64,000 bases of DNA from Ferruginibacter sp. (lineage in GTDB: Bacteria; Bacteroidota; Bacteroidia; Chitinophagales; Chitinophagaceae), in contig NZ_JAQBNR010000059.1 in the NCBI RefSeq assembly GCF_028288465.1, forward strand, positions 19,404 through 83,403. The letters are read 5' to 3'. A program made the position numbers and the translations under genes. The notes under the pieces are model-generated. The model had not been told where the DNA came from, searched no databases, and worked only from the letters and a program-made list of their open reading frames with translations. This document shows positions 10,118 through 20,300 of this stretch, piece after piece (position 1 is the stretch's first letter; each line of letters opens with the position of its first letter).

Positions 10118-10136
10118 AAGTTATTTATATTTTTTG

Positions 10137-10144
10137 CAAAGTTA
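10137..10144 (-). promoter_or_regulatory. -7 promoter element of ribBA
   Basis: Read on the minus strand this is TAACTTTG, an exact match to the Bacteroidota -7 form TAnnTTTG, located 20 nt upstream of the ribBA start codon. No clear -33 TTTG was found at the expected spacing, so the call rests on the -7 match and its position. Confidence 0.5.
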
Positions 10145-10301
10145 ACAAGGTTTATGCTTCGCTATGGTTCTCATTTGCGGAATAAGAAATAGTTTTAATC
10201 AAAGCAGCGTTCAAATACCCACGCATGCCTTTACAACTTGTTAATTTAAATTAACATTAGTACCGGATATTTACTTTCCTTTGTGCCTTAAAAATAGCTC
10301 T

Positions 10302-13300
10302 ATGCTTATAAAAAAAATCTGTTTCATTATCCTGGCCTTTTTTGCAATCCCCCTTGCAATCAGCGCCCAGGTTACCACCAGTAGCATTACCGGTTTTGTA
10401 AAAGCTGAAAATGGCACCGCTCTTGCAGGTGCCACCATTACAGCTGTCCATCAGCCATCAGGAACCAAATATGTTACTACTTCTAAGAAAGATGGCAATT
10501 TTTCCATTCCAAATACGGTTGTAGGCGGGCCCTACTTGCTTACGGTAGAATCGGTGGGTTACAATAAACAAACAATCGATAATATTAATCTGAATCTGGG
10601 CGAACCATACGCAGCTGAAATAGCGTTGACACCCGCCACCGCGATATTAAAAGAAGTGGTGGTGACTTCATCCAGCCGCCTCAACCGTACTAAAACCGGC
10701 GCCAGTACGGTGTTTAATTCCCGCCAGCTGATGACGCTGCCCTCTATTACCAGGAGCATTACAGATTTTACCAGAACTACACCCCAAGCCAGCAGTGGCA
10801 ATAGTTTTGCTGGCAGAGACGGCCGTTTTAATAACCTGCAAATTGATGGTGCCAACTTAAATAACAATTTTGGATTAAGTACAGATCCCCAGCCCGGAGG
10901 CGGCGCAAGTCCCATTTCAATTGATGCGCTTGACCAGGTATCTGTAAACATTGCCCCGTATGATGTAAGACAGTCGGGCTTTACTGGTGCCGGCTTAAAC
11001 GTTACCACAAAAAGTGGCACCAATACATTGCATGGTACAGCTTATGGTTTCTACCGCGATCAAAGTTTTAATGGTAAGCATGTTGGAGATAAATTGTTAA
11101 CGCTGACCCCTCAAAAAAATAAGGTATATGGTGCCAGCCTTGGCGGCCCCATCATTAAAAACAAATTGTTTTTCTTTTTAAATGCAGAGTGGGAAAACGC
11201 TTCTCAGCCCAACCCAAATACTTTTGTACCGGCAGGCTCTTCTGCTTCCGGACAGGCATCTGCAGCCCCGATAGATTCGCTTAATAAATTCCGCGATGCA
11301 CTCAAATCAAAATATAATTATGACGCAGGTGTATATGATAACCGGCCAAATTTTGTAACCAAAAACCGTAAGTTTCTTGCTAAGATAAACTGGAACATCA
11401 GCAACGTTCATAAACTGGTTTTAAAATACAGTGACTTTAAAGGAAGCGATCAATCGCCTTTAAATGGCAGCAGCGTTCCAAACAGTGGCGCAGGTGGCTT
11501 TTTTGTTGGATCGGCAAGTTCTCAAACCAGGTTGCCGAATAACAGAAACAGCAACCAGTCCATTGGCTTTTCCAATTCAGATTATGCAACGGACCATATT
11601 GTAAAATCGGCTACACTGGAGTTAAACAGTAATTTTAACAGCAGAATTTCAAACCAGTTATTATTTGCCTACACACACATTAATGATGTGAGAAACAGCC
11701 CCGGTGGTATTTTTCCAACGATTGAAATATTCGACACAACCGGCTCAATCCCCGGTGTTACAAAAAACCGCAACTACATGAGTGCGGGTACTGATCCTTT
11801 CACCAGGAATAATGAAGTGATCAACAATGTAGCAACTATCACAGACAACTTTACACTACAGGCAGGCAAACACACACTTACTGCAGGAGCTACTTACGAA
11901 TATCAAAAAGTAGGTAACGCATTTATGGGTGGCTCAGAAAGCTATTACATTTACAACAGCCTGAACGATTTTATTACAGATTCACGGCCGGCTTTTTTCT
12001 CTTACACCTATTCCCTGATTCCGGGACAACCAAAAGTATTTTCTGCTGATTTAAAAATTGGCCAGTTAGGTGTGTATCTGCAGGATGAAATCAATCCTAG
12101 TTCCAATTTTAAAATAACATACGGCATTCGTGCAGATGTGCCAACCTACCTGAAACAGCCTATTGAAAACCCTGCTATCACTGCATTACAGTTTCCGGAT
12201 AAAGATGGCAAGCTTACCAGCTTTAATACAGGTAAATGGCCAAAATCTACCATATTACTTTCTCCCCGGATTGGTTTCCGGTGGAAAGTGCCTGATGAAA
12301 AAGACCTGGTGCTGCGTGGCGGAACAGGTATTTTTACCGGCAAAATACCTTTTGTGTTCTTAACCAACATGCCAAGTAACAGCGGCGTTTATCAAAACGG
12401 CGCCGTACTCAATACACCGGCAGCATTAAGTGGTGTAACATTTAACCCCAATCCGGATGCATATGTTTCTAAATTTCCAACAACAGCTACCACTAATGCG
12501 CCCGGTAGTTTTGTGTTGATTGACCGGAATTTTAAATTTCCGCAGGTTTTCAGAACCAACTTTGGTATTGACAAACAATTTGGAAGCGGCTTTATTTTTA
12601 CCTGGGATGTAATGTATACCAAAGACATCAACGCGGTAAAAATGCGCAATGCCAATTTAAAAGATCCAACTGCTTCTCTCTCCGGAGCGGATAACAGGGC
12701 TTATTATCCATCCACTACTGCCGCAGCGGATAAGTTTGTTTATCCAAGTCTGGCAGGTACCAACCGTGGCGGTACCGCCATCGTGTTAGAGAATACCAAA
12801 AAAGGTTATTCTTTTTCCAACACATTCCAACTATCTAAAGCATTTGCAAAAGGATTTTATGGCTCTTTAGCTTATACGTATACAATAGCTACAGAAGTAA
12901 GTCCCAACCCGGGTTCGCAGGCAACTTCGGCCTGGCAATCTATCATCAACAGGGGCACGCCCAACAGCGAAGAATTGTATAACTCAGCCTATTCAGTTCC
13001 GCACCGGGTTGTTGGATCACTTTCTTACCGTTTTGAATATGCCAATCACCTGGCCAGCACCATTTCTTTGTTTTATGAAGGCAATGCTCAATCGAGATTT
13101 AGTTATGTAATTGGAGGCGATTTAAACGGCGATGGCAACAACGCGTCTGACCTGATGTTTATCTATGCCAAAGGATCGGATATTAATTTTTCTGACGTAA
13201 AAAATACGGATGGATCAATTAAATATTCAATTGCAGCACAACAGGCCGCCTACGACCAGTTGATCGCCAATACAAAATATTTAAAGAATCATGTGGGCCA

Positions 13301-13634
13301 ATATGCTGAAAGAAACTCTGCCTTAACACCCTGGTACAACCGGCTCGACATGCGGTTTTTACAGGACTTTTTTATCACTGCCGGCCAAACAAAACATAAC
13401 CTGCAGTTTAGCGTTGACATTATTAACTTGCCTAACCTGATAGATAAAAATGCGGGTGCCAAAGACTTATTTACCATTAACAATCCGCTTACCTACAAAT
13501 CAATCAATGCCGGTAAGCAACCCGTTTACAACCTGGCAGAGTTTAATGGTAAACTGGTAACAACGCCTTTTCAAAAAAATATTTCCAATGTTAGTACCTG
13601 GGGTATGCAAATTGGGTTAAGATATATCTTTTAA
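10302..13634 (+). CDS. Oar-like TonB-dependent receptor, first copy
   Basis: This is an outer-membrane receptor of about 1110 aa with a signal peptide (MLIKKICFIILAFFA to about residue 23, then AQ). An N-terminal carboxypeptidase-regulatory-like beta-sandwich (SSITGFVKAENGTALAGATI) is followed by a plug (ITDFTRTTPQASSG, RFNNLQIDGANLNNNFG) and a large beta-barrel ending in aromatic GLRYIF, as required for insertion by the BAM machinery. The domain order matches Oar-type receptors rather than SusC, and no SusD gene follows. The ATG at 10302 is preferred over TTG 10281 because it places the signal peptide at the N-terminus, and because a -7-like TTCCTTTG lies at 10276-10283, overlapping the TTG. 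It is paralogous to the next gene. The ligand is unknown. Confidence 0.9.
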   Translation: MLIKKICFIILAFFAIPLAISAQVTTSSITGFVKAENGTALAGATITAVHQPSGTKYVTTSKKDGNFSIPNTVVGGPYLLTVESVGYNKQTIDNINLNLGEPYAAEIALTPATAILKEVVVTSSSRLNRTKTGASTVFNSRQLMTLPSITRSITDFTRTTPQASSGNSFAGRDGRFNNLQIDGANLNNNFGLSTDPQPGGGASPISIDALDQVSVNIAPYDVRQSGFTGAGLNVTTKSGTNTLHGTAYGFYRDQSFNGKHVGDKLLTLTPQKNKVYGASLGGPIIKNKLFFFLNAEWENASQPNPNTFVPAGSSASGQASAAPIDSLNKFRDALKSKYNYDAGVYDNRPNFVTKNRKFLAKINWNISNVHKLVLKYSDFKGSDQSPLNGSSVPNSGAGGFFVGSASSQTRLPNNRNSNQSIGFSNSDYATDHIVKSATLELNSNFNSRISNQLLFAYTHINDVRNSPGGIFPTIEIFDTTGSIPGVTKNRNYMSAGTDPFTRNNEVINNVATITDNFTLQAGKHTLTAGATYEYQKVGNAFMGGSESYYIYNSLNDFITDSRPAFFSYTYSLIPGQPKVFSADLKIGQLGVYLQDEINPSSNFKITYGIRADVPTYLKQPIENPAITALQFPDKDGKLTSFNTGKWPKSTILLSPRIGFRWKVPDEKDLVLRGGTGIFTGKIPFVFLTNMPSNSGVYQNGAVLNTPAALSGVTFNPNPDAYVSKFPTTATTNAPGSFVLIDRNFKFPQVFRTNFGIDKQFGSGFIFTWDVMYTKDINAVKMRNANLKDPTASLSGADNRAYYPSTTAAADKFVYPSLAGTNRGGTAIVLENTKKGYSFSNTFQLSKAFAKGFYGSLAYTYTIATEVSPNPGSQATSAWQSIINRGTPNSEELYNSAYSVPHRVVGSLSYRFEYANHLASTISLFYEGNAQSRFSYVIGGDLNGDGNNASDLMFIYAKGSDINFSDVKNTDGSIKYSIAAQQAAYDQLIANTKYLKNHVGQYAERNSALTPWYNRLDMRFLQDFFITAGQTKHNLQFSVDIINLPNLIDKNAGAKDLFTINNPLTYKSINAGKQPVYNLAEFNGKLVTTPFQKNISNVSTWGMQIGLRYIF

Positions 13635-13650
13635 AAAAACTGTATCGCAA

Positions 13651-13684
13651 AAAAAACGCCCGGTTTATCCGGGCGTTTTTTTTG
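13651..13684 (+). terminator. Rho-independent terminator
   Basis: The stem AAAACGCCCGG / CCGGGCGTTTT closes a TTTAT loop and runs straight into a T tract. It lies 17 nt after the stop of the first Oar-like receptor, so the two receptor genes are probably separate transcription units. Confidence 0.9.
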
Positions 13685-14017
13685 CCAATAATGGCATTGC
13701 ATTGATCAAAAAATTACCTGGCAGATCCGCATTATTTTGTTTTGCTTACGTTAAATTGAAAAGCCGCCAGCGTCCGCAAATTCGTAACAATTTGATCATA
13801 CTGCCCGAATAGTTATTCGTTAAATATTTGTACTAAACAATGAAATCGATTCAATAGAATGTAGGGAATGCAGAATATTATTCAACCGAAATTAATAATG
13901 AAAAACGGAAGGTTATTTTTTCCCAATAACTGTTAAAATACAGTTAGAATTATACTTACTTTTGCGCCGCTTGTCATTTGAAAATGAAACACATTTTCGC
14001 ACCAAATCTATCAACAA
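13685..14017 (+). promoter_or_regulatory. Intergenic region with promoter of second receptor
   Basis: No coding potential is seen. At 13957-13964 there is an exact TACTTTTG match to the Bacteroidota -7 element TAnnTTTG, 53 nt upstream of the ATG at 14018. A -33 match is weak (TGTTAA near 13931). The remainder is AT-rich. Confidence 0.5.
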
Positions 14018-17000
14018 ATGACAAGAAAGTTCAACTTGCTAACAGCCATTTTTCTCCTCTTTGGCTTTTTAGCAAATGCACAGGAAACTACTTCTGACAT
14101 ACAGGGAACTGTAACAGATGGTACCAACGCAGTAAGTAACGCAACCATTGTTGCAGTCCACACACCCACCGGTACTAAATACAGTACCACCAGCCGTAAG
14201 GATGGTCGCTATAATTTACCCAATTTACGCGTTGGCGGCCCTTACGAAATAACCGTAACTTTTATAGGTTACAAGCCGGCCAAACAGGATAACATCACCC
14301 TGTTACTGGGCCAGGAATTTAAGGCAGATTTTGCCCTTGTTCAAACATCCACCGATCTTACAGAAGTAACTGTTTCCGGCCGCAGGCAGGATAAAACTTT
14401 CAACAACAACCGCACCGGCAGCCAGGAAATTATCAGCCGTGCACAAATTGAAAGACTGCCCACCATCAACCGTTCTTTACAGGACTTTACCAAGCTGGAA
14501 CCAACAGCCAACGGCCTGAATATTGGCGGACGCAGCAGCCAGTACAACAACCTTACTGTAGATGGTGCCAACTTTAATAACTCATTTGGTTTATCCGGCA
14601 CATTGGGCGGGCAAACAGGCAGCGAGCCAATCAGTTTGGAAGCCATTGAACAGATACAGGTAAACGTTGCGCCATACGATGTAACCCAGGGCGGTTTTTC
14701 GGGAGCAGGTATTAACTCTGTAACCAAAAGCGGGACCAACCAGTTTAAAGGTTCTGTATATACTTACCTGAAAGGCCCGGGCACGCAGGGTTATAAAGTG
14801 GGTACTACCACCATTACAAAACCAGATTTTAGTTTTAATACCAGGGGTGCTTCGTTGGGCGGCGCTATTATAACAGACAAATTGTTCTTTTTTATAAGTG
14901 GAGAACAGGTAAGACAAACAGCTCCTGCCACCAGCCAGATCGCGTCAGACGGAAGTCATGCACCTGGTGGAAATGTATCACAGGCAAATGCAGATACACT
15001 TGCTGCATTGAGTTCTTTTCTGCAACAAAAATTCAACTATAATCCAGGCGCATTCCAGGGATATTCGTTTGAAACCAAGAGTGATAAAATCACTGCCAAG
15101 ATTGACTGGAATATAAATAAGAACAATACATTTACCCTTAAGTACAATTACCTGAAGTCCTCATCTGATCAGTTTGCCAGCACGAGCAGACCGGGTAGCG
15201 GACAAATTACAGGCGGACAGCCGGGTACCAACTCTATGCCATTCTTTGGCAGCGGGTATGTAATCAATAATAACTTCAATATTGTAATTGCAGAAATAAA
15301 CACCCGTTTTGGTAACAGGGCTTCCAACAAAATGCAGGTGGGTTATACTGCTTTAAGAGATTACCGTTCTCCGCATTCAAGCAGTTCTACTTTTCCTTTA
15401 GTGGATATTTTGAATGGCGCAGGCAGCATTTATACCACTTTTGGATATGAAATGTACACCTACAATAACTTGTTAAATACGGACGTATTTCAGTTTGCCG
15501 ATTTCTTTAAATTTTACAAAGGCACACACGAAATAACTGTTGGTACACAGGATTACTACAGGAAATATAAAAATGCCTTTGCGCCGGGTTACCAGGGCGT
15601 TTACCAGTTTAACAGTCTTACAGATTTTTATAATAGTGTAAACAATGGCGATGCCAATGCTAAAAGTTATTACCTGCAGTATTCAGCATTGCCAGGTGGC
15701 GCATTTCCTTTTGCCGAAGCAGGTTCAACAGAACTGGGCTTTTTTGCACAGGATAAATGGCGTGCCAGCAAAAACTTTACGCTTACTTATGGCTTACGTA
15801 CCGATTTAACCATCTACAACCAAACCTTTACAGACAATCCTTATTTTGATGCGCTGACTTTTAAAGACGGCAGCTATAACATTGGTAAGGCACCAAAAAC
15901 AACTCCGTTGATTTCACCAAGACTTGGTTTTAACTGGGATGTGAAAGGCGACAGAAGTTTACAAATCAGGGGTGGTGCAGGTATTTTTGCAGGTCCGCCG
16001 CCTTTTGTTTGGATCAGTAACCAGGCCAGCAACAACGGTATCCAGTTTGGTTCATTCACCAACAGCACGGCTCCTAATCCTAACGCGGTTCCGCCCGTTG
16101 CAGGAAACCTGGTAGCGTTCAACGCAGATCCAACTGCCTATATTAAATCCGGCCCTAACACATCTTACAGTACTGCGCTGGTTGATCGTAATTTTAAATA
16201 CCCGCAGGTATTAAAAACAAGTTTTGCAGTAGATAAAAAATTAGCCAACGATGTAGTGCTTACTTTGGAAGGAACTTATTCCAAAGACATCAATGCGGTG
16301 TATTACAGAAACATTAACCTGAACGAAAACAATGCCTTTAGTTTGGCTGGCGCCGACAACAGGGCACGTTACCTTACCAGCACTGCCAACTCAAATAAAT
16401 ATTACTCAGGCAAAACACTGGATAACCCCAATATTGGCAATGCCATCTTAATGAGCAACACCAGCAAAGGCTATTCTTATACACTAACAGCACGAGCGCA
16501 AAAGAATTTTAAAAACCTTTTCGCCAGCATTGCCTATACTTTCAGCCAGGCAAAAAACACGGCGGAGTTTGGAAGCACTGCTTCTTCTTTATGGGCAGCA
16601 AGAGCGGTACAGGGAGATCCCAATGCTGCTACTTTAGCCAACGGTGCCTTTTACCAACCGCACAGAATCATTGCATATGCATCGTATAAAATTATCAATT
16701 GCAAATATGCCACAACTTCTATCGGTGCTATTTTTGAAGCAGCTCCTTCCGGTGTTTCTTCTTATGTGTACAATGGAGATTTAAACGGCGATGGCAATAC
16801 AGGTAATGATTTAATTTATATTCCTGCCAATGCAGGTGAAATTAACCTGGTAAAAGTTAACTCGGGGGGTTCCGGTACCGGCGCAAGTACAGATCCAAGA
16901 TCAGCTTCGCAGATATGGAACCAGCTGAACAACTTCATTTCACAGGATCATTATTTATTGACACACCGCGGCCAGTATGCAAAGGCAAACGCAGTGGTAT

Positions 17001-17323
17001 GGCCTATTTATAAGAGACTTGACTTAAATATTACGGAAGAAGTGTCTGTAAAAACCGGTAAGGAAAGACATACCCTACGTTTAACGTTAGACCTTGTAAA
17101 CGCCGGTAATTTCTTTAATAAATACTGGGGAACTTACAAAACACCCAACCTGAGCAACTTCCTTAAATTTGAAGGTTTGGGCGCAGACGGAAGAACACCC
17201 GCTTTTTCTATGCCATACCTGGATGCTACCAACCAGGTGCCATTGGTAAACAGCTTTAAAGACAATACCAATATACTTTCCCGCTGGCAGATGCAGTTTG
17301 GAATCAGGTATTTGTTTAACTAA
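14018..17323 (+). CDS. Oar-like TonB-dependent receptor, second copy
   Basis: This 1101-aa outer-membrane receptor is built like the preceding gene: signal peptide (residues 1-21, ending ANAQ), carboxypeptidase-regulatory-like domain (DIQGTVTDGTNAVSNATI), plug (LQDFTKLEPTANGL, QYNNLTVDGANFNNSFG, GGFSGAGINSVTKSGTN) and a barrel ending GIRYLFN. The two proteins align along most of their length, including PYDV near residue 220 and the DLNGDGN motif in the barrel, so this is an old tandem duplication. The ATG at 14018 gives a proper signal peptide. Oar-type receptors are thought to handle peptides or protein-derived ligands in some bacteria; the nearby dipeptidyl peptidase IV fits such a role, but this is inference. 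Confidence 0.9.
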   Translation: MTRKFNLLTAIFLLFGFLANAQETTSDIQGTVTDGTNAVSNATIVAVHTPTGTKYSTTSRKDGRYNLPNLRVGGPYEITVTFIGYKPAKQDNITLLLGQEFKADFALVQTSTDLTEVTVSGRRQDKTFNNNRTGSQEIISRAQIERLPTINRSLQDFTKLEPTANGLNIGGRSSQYNNLTVDGANFNNSFGLSGTLGGQTGSEPISLEAIEQIQVNVAPYDVTQGGFSGAGINSVTKSGTNQFKGSVYTYLKGPGTQGYKVGTTTITKPDFSFNTRGASLGGAIITDKLFFFISGEQVRQTAPATSQIASDGSHAPGGNVSQANADTLAALSSFLQQKFNYNPGAFQGYSFETKSDKITAKIDWNINKNNTFTLKYNYLKSSSDQFASTSRPGSGQITGGQPGTNSMPFFGSGYVINNNFNIVIAEINTRFGNRASNKMQVGYTALRDYRSPHSSSSTFPLVDILNGAGSIYTTFGYEMYTYNNLLNTDVFQFADFFKFYKGTHEITVGTQDYYRKYKNAFAPGYQGVYQFNSLTDFYNSVNNGDANAKSYYLQYSALPGGAFPFAEAGSTELGFFAQDKWRASKNFTLTYGLRTDLTIYNQTFTDNPYFDALTFKDGSYNIGKAPKTTPLISPRLGFNWDVKGDRSLQIRGGAGIFAGPPPFVWISNQASNNGIQFGSFTNSTAPNPNAVPPVAGNLVAFNADPTAYIKSGPNTSYSTALVDRNFKYPQVLKTSFAVDKKLANDVVLTLEGTYSKDINAVYYRNINLNENNAFSLAGADNRARYLTSTANSNKYYSGKTLDNPNIGNAILMSNTSKGYSYTLTARAQKNFKNLFASIAYTFSQAKNTAEFGSTASSLWAARAVQGDPNAATLANGAFYQPHRIIAYASYKIINCKYATTSIGAIFEAAPSGVSSYVYNGDLNGDGNTGNDLIYIPANAGEINLVKVNSGGSGTGASTDPRSASQIWNQLNNFISQDHYLLTHRGQYAKANAVVWPIYKRLDLNITEEVSVKTGKERHTLRLTLDLVNAGNFFNKYWGTYKTPNLSNFLKFEGLGADGRTPAFSMPYLDATNQVPLVNSFKDNTNILSRWQMQFGIRYLFN

Positions 17324-17344
17324 TATTTGAAATTTAGTATAGTA

Positions 17345-17380
17345 TAAAAAAGCCATCCTGTTAACCAGGATGGCTTTTTT
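17345..17380. terminator. Bidirectional terminator between convergent genes
   Basis: The hairpin AAAAAGCCATCCTG / CAGGATGGCTTTTT with a TTAAC loop has A and T tracts on its two sides. It can therefore terminate both the second receptor gene (plus strand, stop 17323) and the dipeptidyl peptidase gene (minus strand, stop 17415). Confidence 0.9.
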
Positions 17381-17414
17381 ATACCTGTTATGTTTTGCGA
17401 ATTATCCTGGCGAG

Positions 17415-19598
17415 TTATCTTGCCCCCGGCGGACAGTTTGCCCTAAGATAATTAGTGTACAAAGTAACCAGGTGTAAACTGGTGCCCTCGCCTTCTGAAA
17501 TGCTGTGTGTACGGTTTGGATAAGCCATAAACTGAAATTGTTTGTTGTATTTGATCAATTCGTTCAGCAATACTTCTGCGTTACTATAATGTACATTATC
17601 ATCACCCGTTCCGTGGATGTACAATAAATTTCCTTTTAGATTTTTTGCATAGCTGATGGGCGAACCAATGATAAAATCTTCCTTGTTTTCCTGTGGCAGC
17701 CCCATGTACCTTTCCTGGTAAATATTATCGTAAAATAACTGGTTGCCTACGGCCGCGATGGCAATGCCTGTCTTAAAAATCTCCGGGTATTGAAACATCA
17801 GGTTCAACGTAGAAGAGCCACCGCCACTCCATCCCCAAACAGCAATGCGGTCTTTATCAAAATAACTTTTTGATATAATTTTTGTGGCAGCCTGCGCCAT
17901 ATCACGCACATTGAGGGTACCAATTTTACGGTAAATGGATTTACGCCAGGCCGCCCCCTTTAAAGAAGGTGTTCCCCGGCTATCCACCGCTACCTGGAAA
18001 TAACCATCCTCGCTCATATCGCCATTGTATAAATAATTCTGGTGATTGCCATAGCTGTCGCCGGTTGTGGAGGCTGCGGGTTCGCCATACACATAAAAGA
18101 CGGCCGGGTATTTTTTGGTGCTGTCAAAATTTTTAGGATAGTTAATCCATGCGTCCAGCTCAACACCATCATCAGTTGTAACTGTAGTGTAGCGAACGGT
18201 GCTGCTGTTATCTGTTTTAATAGTAGCCGCAATGCTTGTTGCGTTGTTCAATGCCTTATGATCGGGCAACGATACCCATTCTTTTACAGGCACAGTTTTA
18301 TAATTGCTAAAACCATGACTTGCCCATTTGCCGTTGGGCGAAATAGTATAGCTATGCGTACCAGTTAAATCAGCCGGTGATACCAGGGTAGCATTGCTTT
18401 TACCATCCATCTTTACTTTGTATAAATACAGTTGCGTGGCATTGTTGGGCGAAGCCATAAAATAAATATAGTTACCCTTTTCATCAATACATTTGATAGA
18501 TTCTACATCGTACTTGCCGTTGGTTAACAAGGTTTGTTTGCTGCCATCGCGACTTACCGAATAGATATGCCGCAAGCCATCTATCTCACTTACCCATACA
18601 AATGCCGCACCTTTATTAATCCATTCCCACCCAGTAGGGTCATCATCGTTCCAATAACTTTTTACCTCAATCCATGCTTTATCATTTTCTGAAAAGAATG
18701 TACGAGCCTGCCCGTTGTTGATGTTGCAGTAATACAATTTACTTTCCTGTTGTTTTCGGTTCAGTTGCTGTACTATCAATGTAGCAGCGTCTGCCCATTC
18801 CATACGCGGCAGATAATGTTGTTGCGGATCGCCTTCAATATTCATCCATTGCACCTGGCCCCCTGTTGAAGGTACTACGCCAATTTTTACCGGAGAGGGT
18901 GACTCTCCCACTTTTGGATATTCCACCGGAATGACCCGGGAATAATTGGAATCCGTTGTATTGAGCATATAATAATCTCTTATCTGGTTGGCGTCTACCT
19001 GCCAAAAGGCAATGTTTTTTCCATCGGGGCTCCAGCGAAAACCATCCCGGCAGCCAAACTCTTCTTCATACACCCAATCGAATGTGCCGTTGATTAATTT
19101 GCGGGTACCATCAGCCGTCAGCTGTGTTATTTTTCCTGTGGCAATGTCTTCGGTAAAAAGATTGTGCTCACTTACATAGCCCGCTCTTTTACCATCGGGC
19201 GAAAACTTGGCGTACATCAATGTCTGCGCCGGTTTATCTTTTCCCAGCTGTGTTAATGTATTGGTGGCTATATCCAGCACCCAGTAATCGCCCCTGGTTT
19301 TGTAGCGCCACACTTTAGCCGTGTTGGTAAATACAAGTAGTTTACTGTTGTCTGCACTAAAAGCAAAAGACGCGATGGATATCGCTTTGCCACCGGCCGG
19401 GGTTAATTGTGCTGCAGTTACCAACGCAGCTGCCTGTCCTGTTTTAATATCTACTTTTGATATGCCGCCGTTTTGCTTTTGGTAATAACTATTTCCATCC
19501 GGCGTAAACTGGATGGAAATTCTATATTGAGCCCGTAGCAGCTGTGTAGCTATTACAATAAAAAACAACAAAAAAACTATCCTTCTTTTACAATACAT
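17415..19598 (-). CDS. Dipeptidyl peptidase IV, S9 family
   Basis: This secreted serine peptidase of 727 aa removes N-terminal dipeptides, usually with Pro or Ala in second position. A signal peptide occupies residues 1-23 (IVFLLFFIVIATQLLRAQ). The N-terminal beta-propeller carries the DWVYEEE signature near 173-179, whose glutamates bind the substrate amino terminus in DPP IV. The C-terminal alpha/beta hydrolase domain has GWSGGGSS with Ser591, HGTGDDNVH with Asp666, and NRTHS with His698 as the triad. All catalytic elements are present. It is convergent with two Oar-like receptors, a plausible periplasmic peptide-processing neighbourhood. A prolyl tripeptidyl peptidase is the main alternative activity. 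Confidence 0.93.
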   Translation of the reverse strand: MYCKRRIVFLLFFIVIATQLLRAQYRISIQFTPDGNSYYQKQNGGISKVDIKTGQAAALVTAAQLTPAGGKAISIASFAFSADNSKLLVFTNTAKVWRYKTRGDYWVLDIATNTLTQLGKDKPAQTLMYAKFSPDGKRAGYVSEHNLFTEDIATGKITQLTADGTRKLINGTFDWVYEEEFGCRDGFRWSPDGKNIAFWQVDANQIRDYYMLNTTDSNYSRVIPVEYPKVGESPSPVKIGVVPSTGGQVQWMNIEGDPQQHYLPRMEWADAATLIVQQLNRKQQESKLYYCNINNGQARTFFSENDKAWIEVKSYWNDDDPTGWEWINKGAAFVWVSEIDGLRHIYSVSRDGSKQTLLTNGKYDVESIKCIDEKGNYIYFMASPNNATQLYLYKVKMDGKSNATLVSPADLTGTHSYTISPNGKWASHGFSNYKTVPVKEWVSLPDHKALNNATSIAATIKTDNSSTVRYTTVTTDDGVELDAWINYPKNFDSTKKYPAVFYVYGEPAASTTGDSYGNHQNYLYNGDMSEDGYFQVAVDSRGTPSLKGAAWRKSIYRKIGTLNVRDMAQAATKIISKSYFDKDRIAVWGWSGGGSSTLNLMFQYPEIFKTGIAIAAVGNQLFYDNIYQERYMGLPQENKEDFIIGSPISYAKNLKGNLLYIHGTGDDNVHYSNAEVLLNELIKYNKQFQFMAYPNRTHSISEGEGTSLHLVTLYTNYLRANCPPGAR

Positions 19599-19808
19599 AA
19601 ATAATAAGTTTAGAAAACTAAATTAAGGTAAATAATTAAAGGCTGGTTTCACGCAAACAGGGCAAAGAATACTAAGAACACAAAAGCTTTTGCCTCGTGC
19701 AAATTCATTTCATAGCAAAAGGAACAACAGCGGCGGCTGCCACTAAAGCATATTCCTTCTTTCACTGCGTTCTTTGCATGAAACAGCCAAAGCACTTAAT
19801 TTTGCTAT

Positions 19809-20192
19809 ATGGAAAAAGAAAAACTTCGCATTGATAAATATTTGTGGGCCATCCGGCTTTTTAAAACCCGGAGCCAGGCCGCGGATGCCTGCGATAAAAG
19901 TAAAGTAAAGCTCCACGGAGACAATGTAAAAGCATCGAAGACGGTTACGGTGGGCGACGAATACGAAGTAAAAACAGAAGCTAAAAGATGGGTGATAAAA
20001 GTGACTGCATTGTTGGATCACCGGGTACAATATAGCGAGGCAATTAAACACTATACCGACATCACGCCGGCTGAAGAACTGGACAGAATTCAGTTCCAGG
20101 CGGCTACCTTTCATACCGGTAAACGCATGAGCAAACAAGGCCGCCCTACTAAAAAAGACAAGCGTGAAATTGATGGCTTTATGGATTTTTGA
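19809..20192 (+). CDS. S4-domain RNA-binding protein, Hsp15-like
   Basis: This small basic protein of 127 aa has an S4 RNA-binding fold at residues about 7-70 (RIDKYLWAIRLFKTRSQAAD, then KASKTVTVGDEYEV), matching the heat-shock protein 15 group. In E. coli that protein binds stalled 50S subunits carrying nascent chains. The C-terminus is rich in Lys and Arg (GKRMSKQGRPTKKDKRE), typical of RNA binding. It sits 108 nt upstream of trmD on the same strand, so co-transcription is possible, which would place two RNA-related functions together. The ATG at 19809 fits the family start. Confidence 0.88.
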   Translation: MEKEKLRIDKYLWAIRLFKTRSQAADACDKSKVKLHGDNVKASKTVTVGDEYEVKTEAKRWVIKVTALLDHRVQYSEAIKHYTDITPAEELDRIQFQAATFHTGKRMSKQGRPTKKDKREIDGFMDF

Positions 20193-20300
20193 TATTGCAA
20201 ACATACCAGTTAACATTGCGGAAAATATTGCAATGAAAGGCGCCATAAGGCCTTGTGCTATTAATACAAACTGCTCATTTCACTTTCCTAATTTTACATC

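Noticed and set aside
19743..20246. Minus-strand ORF of 167 codons
   Set aside because: It is the antisense shadow of the S4-domain protein gene, which has clear family motifs on the plus strand.
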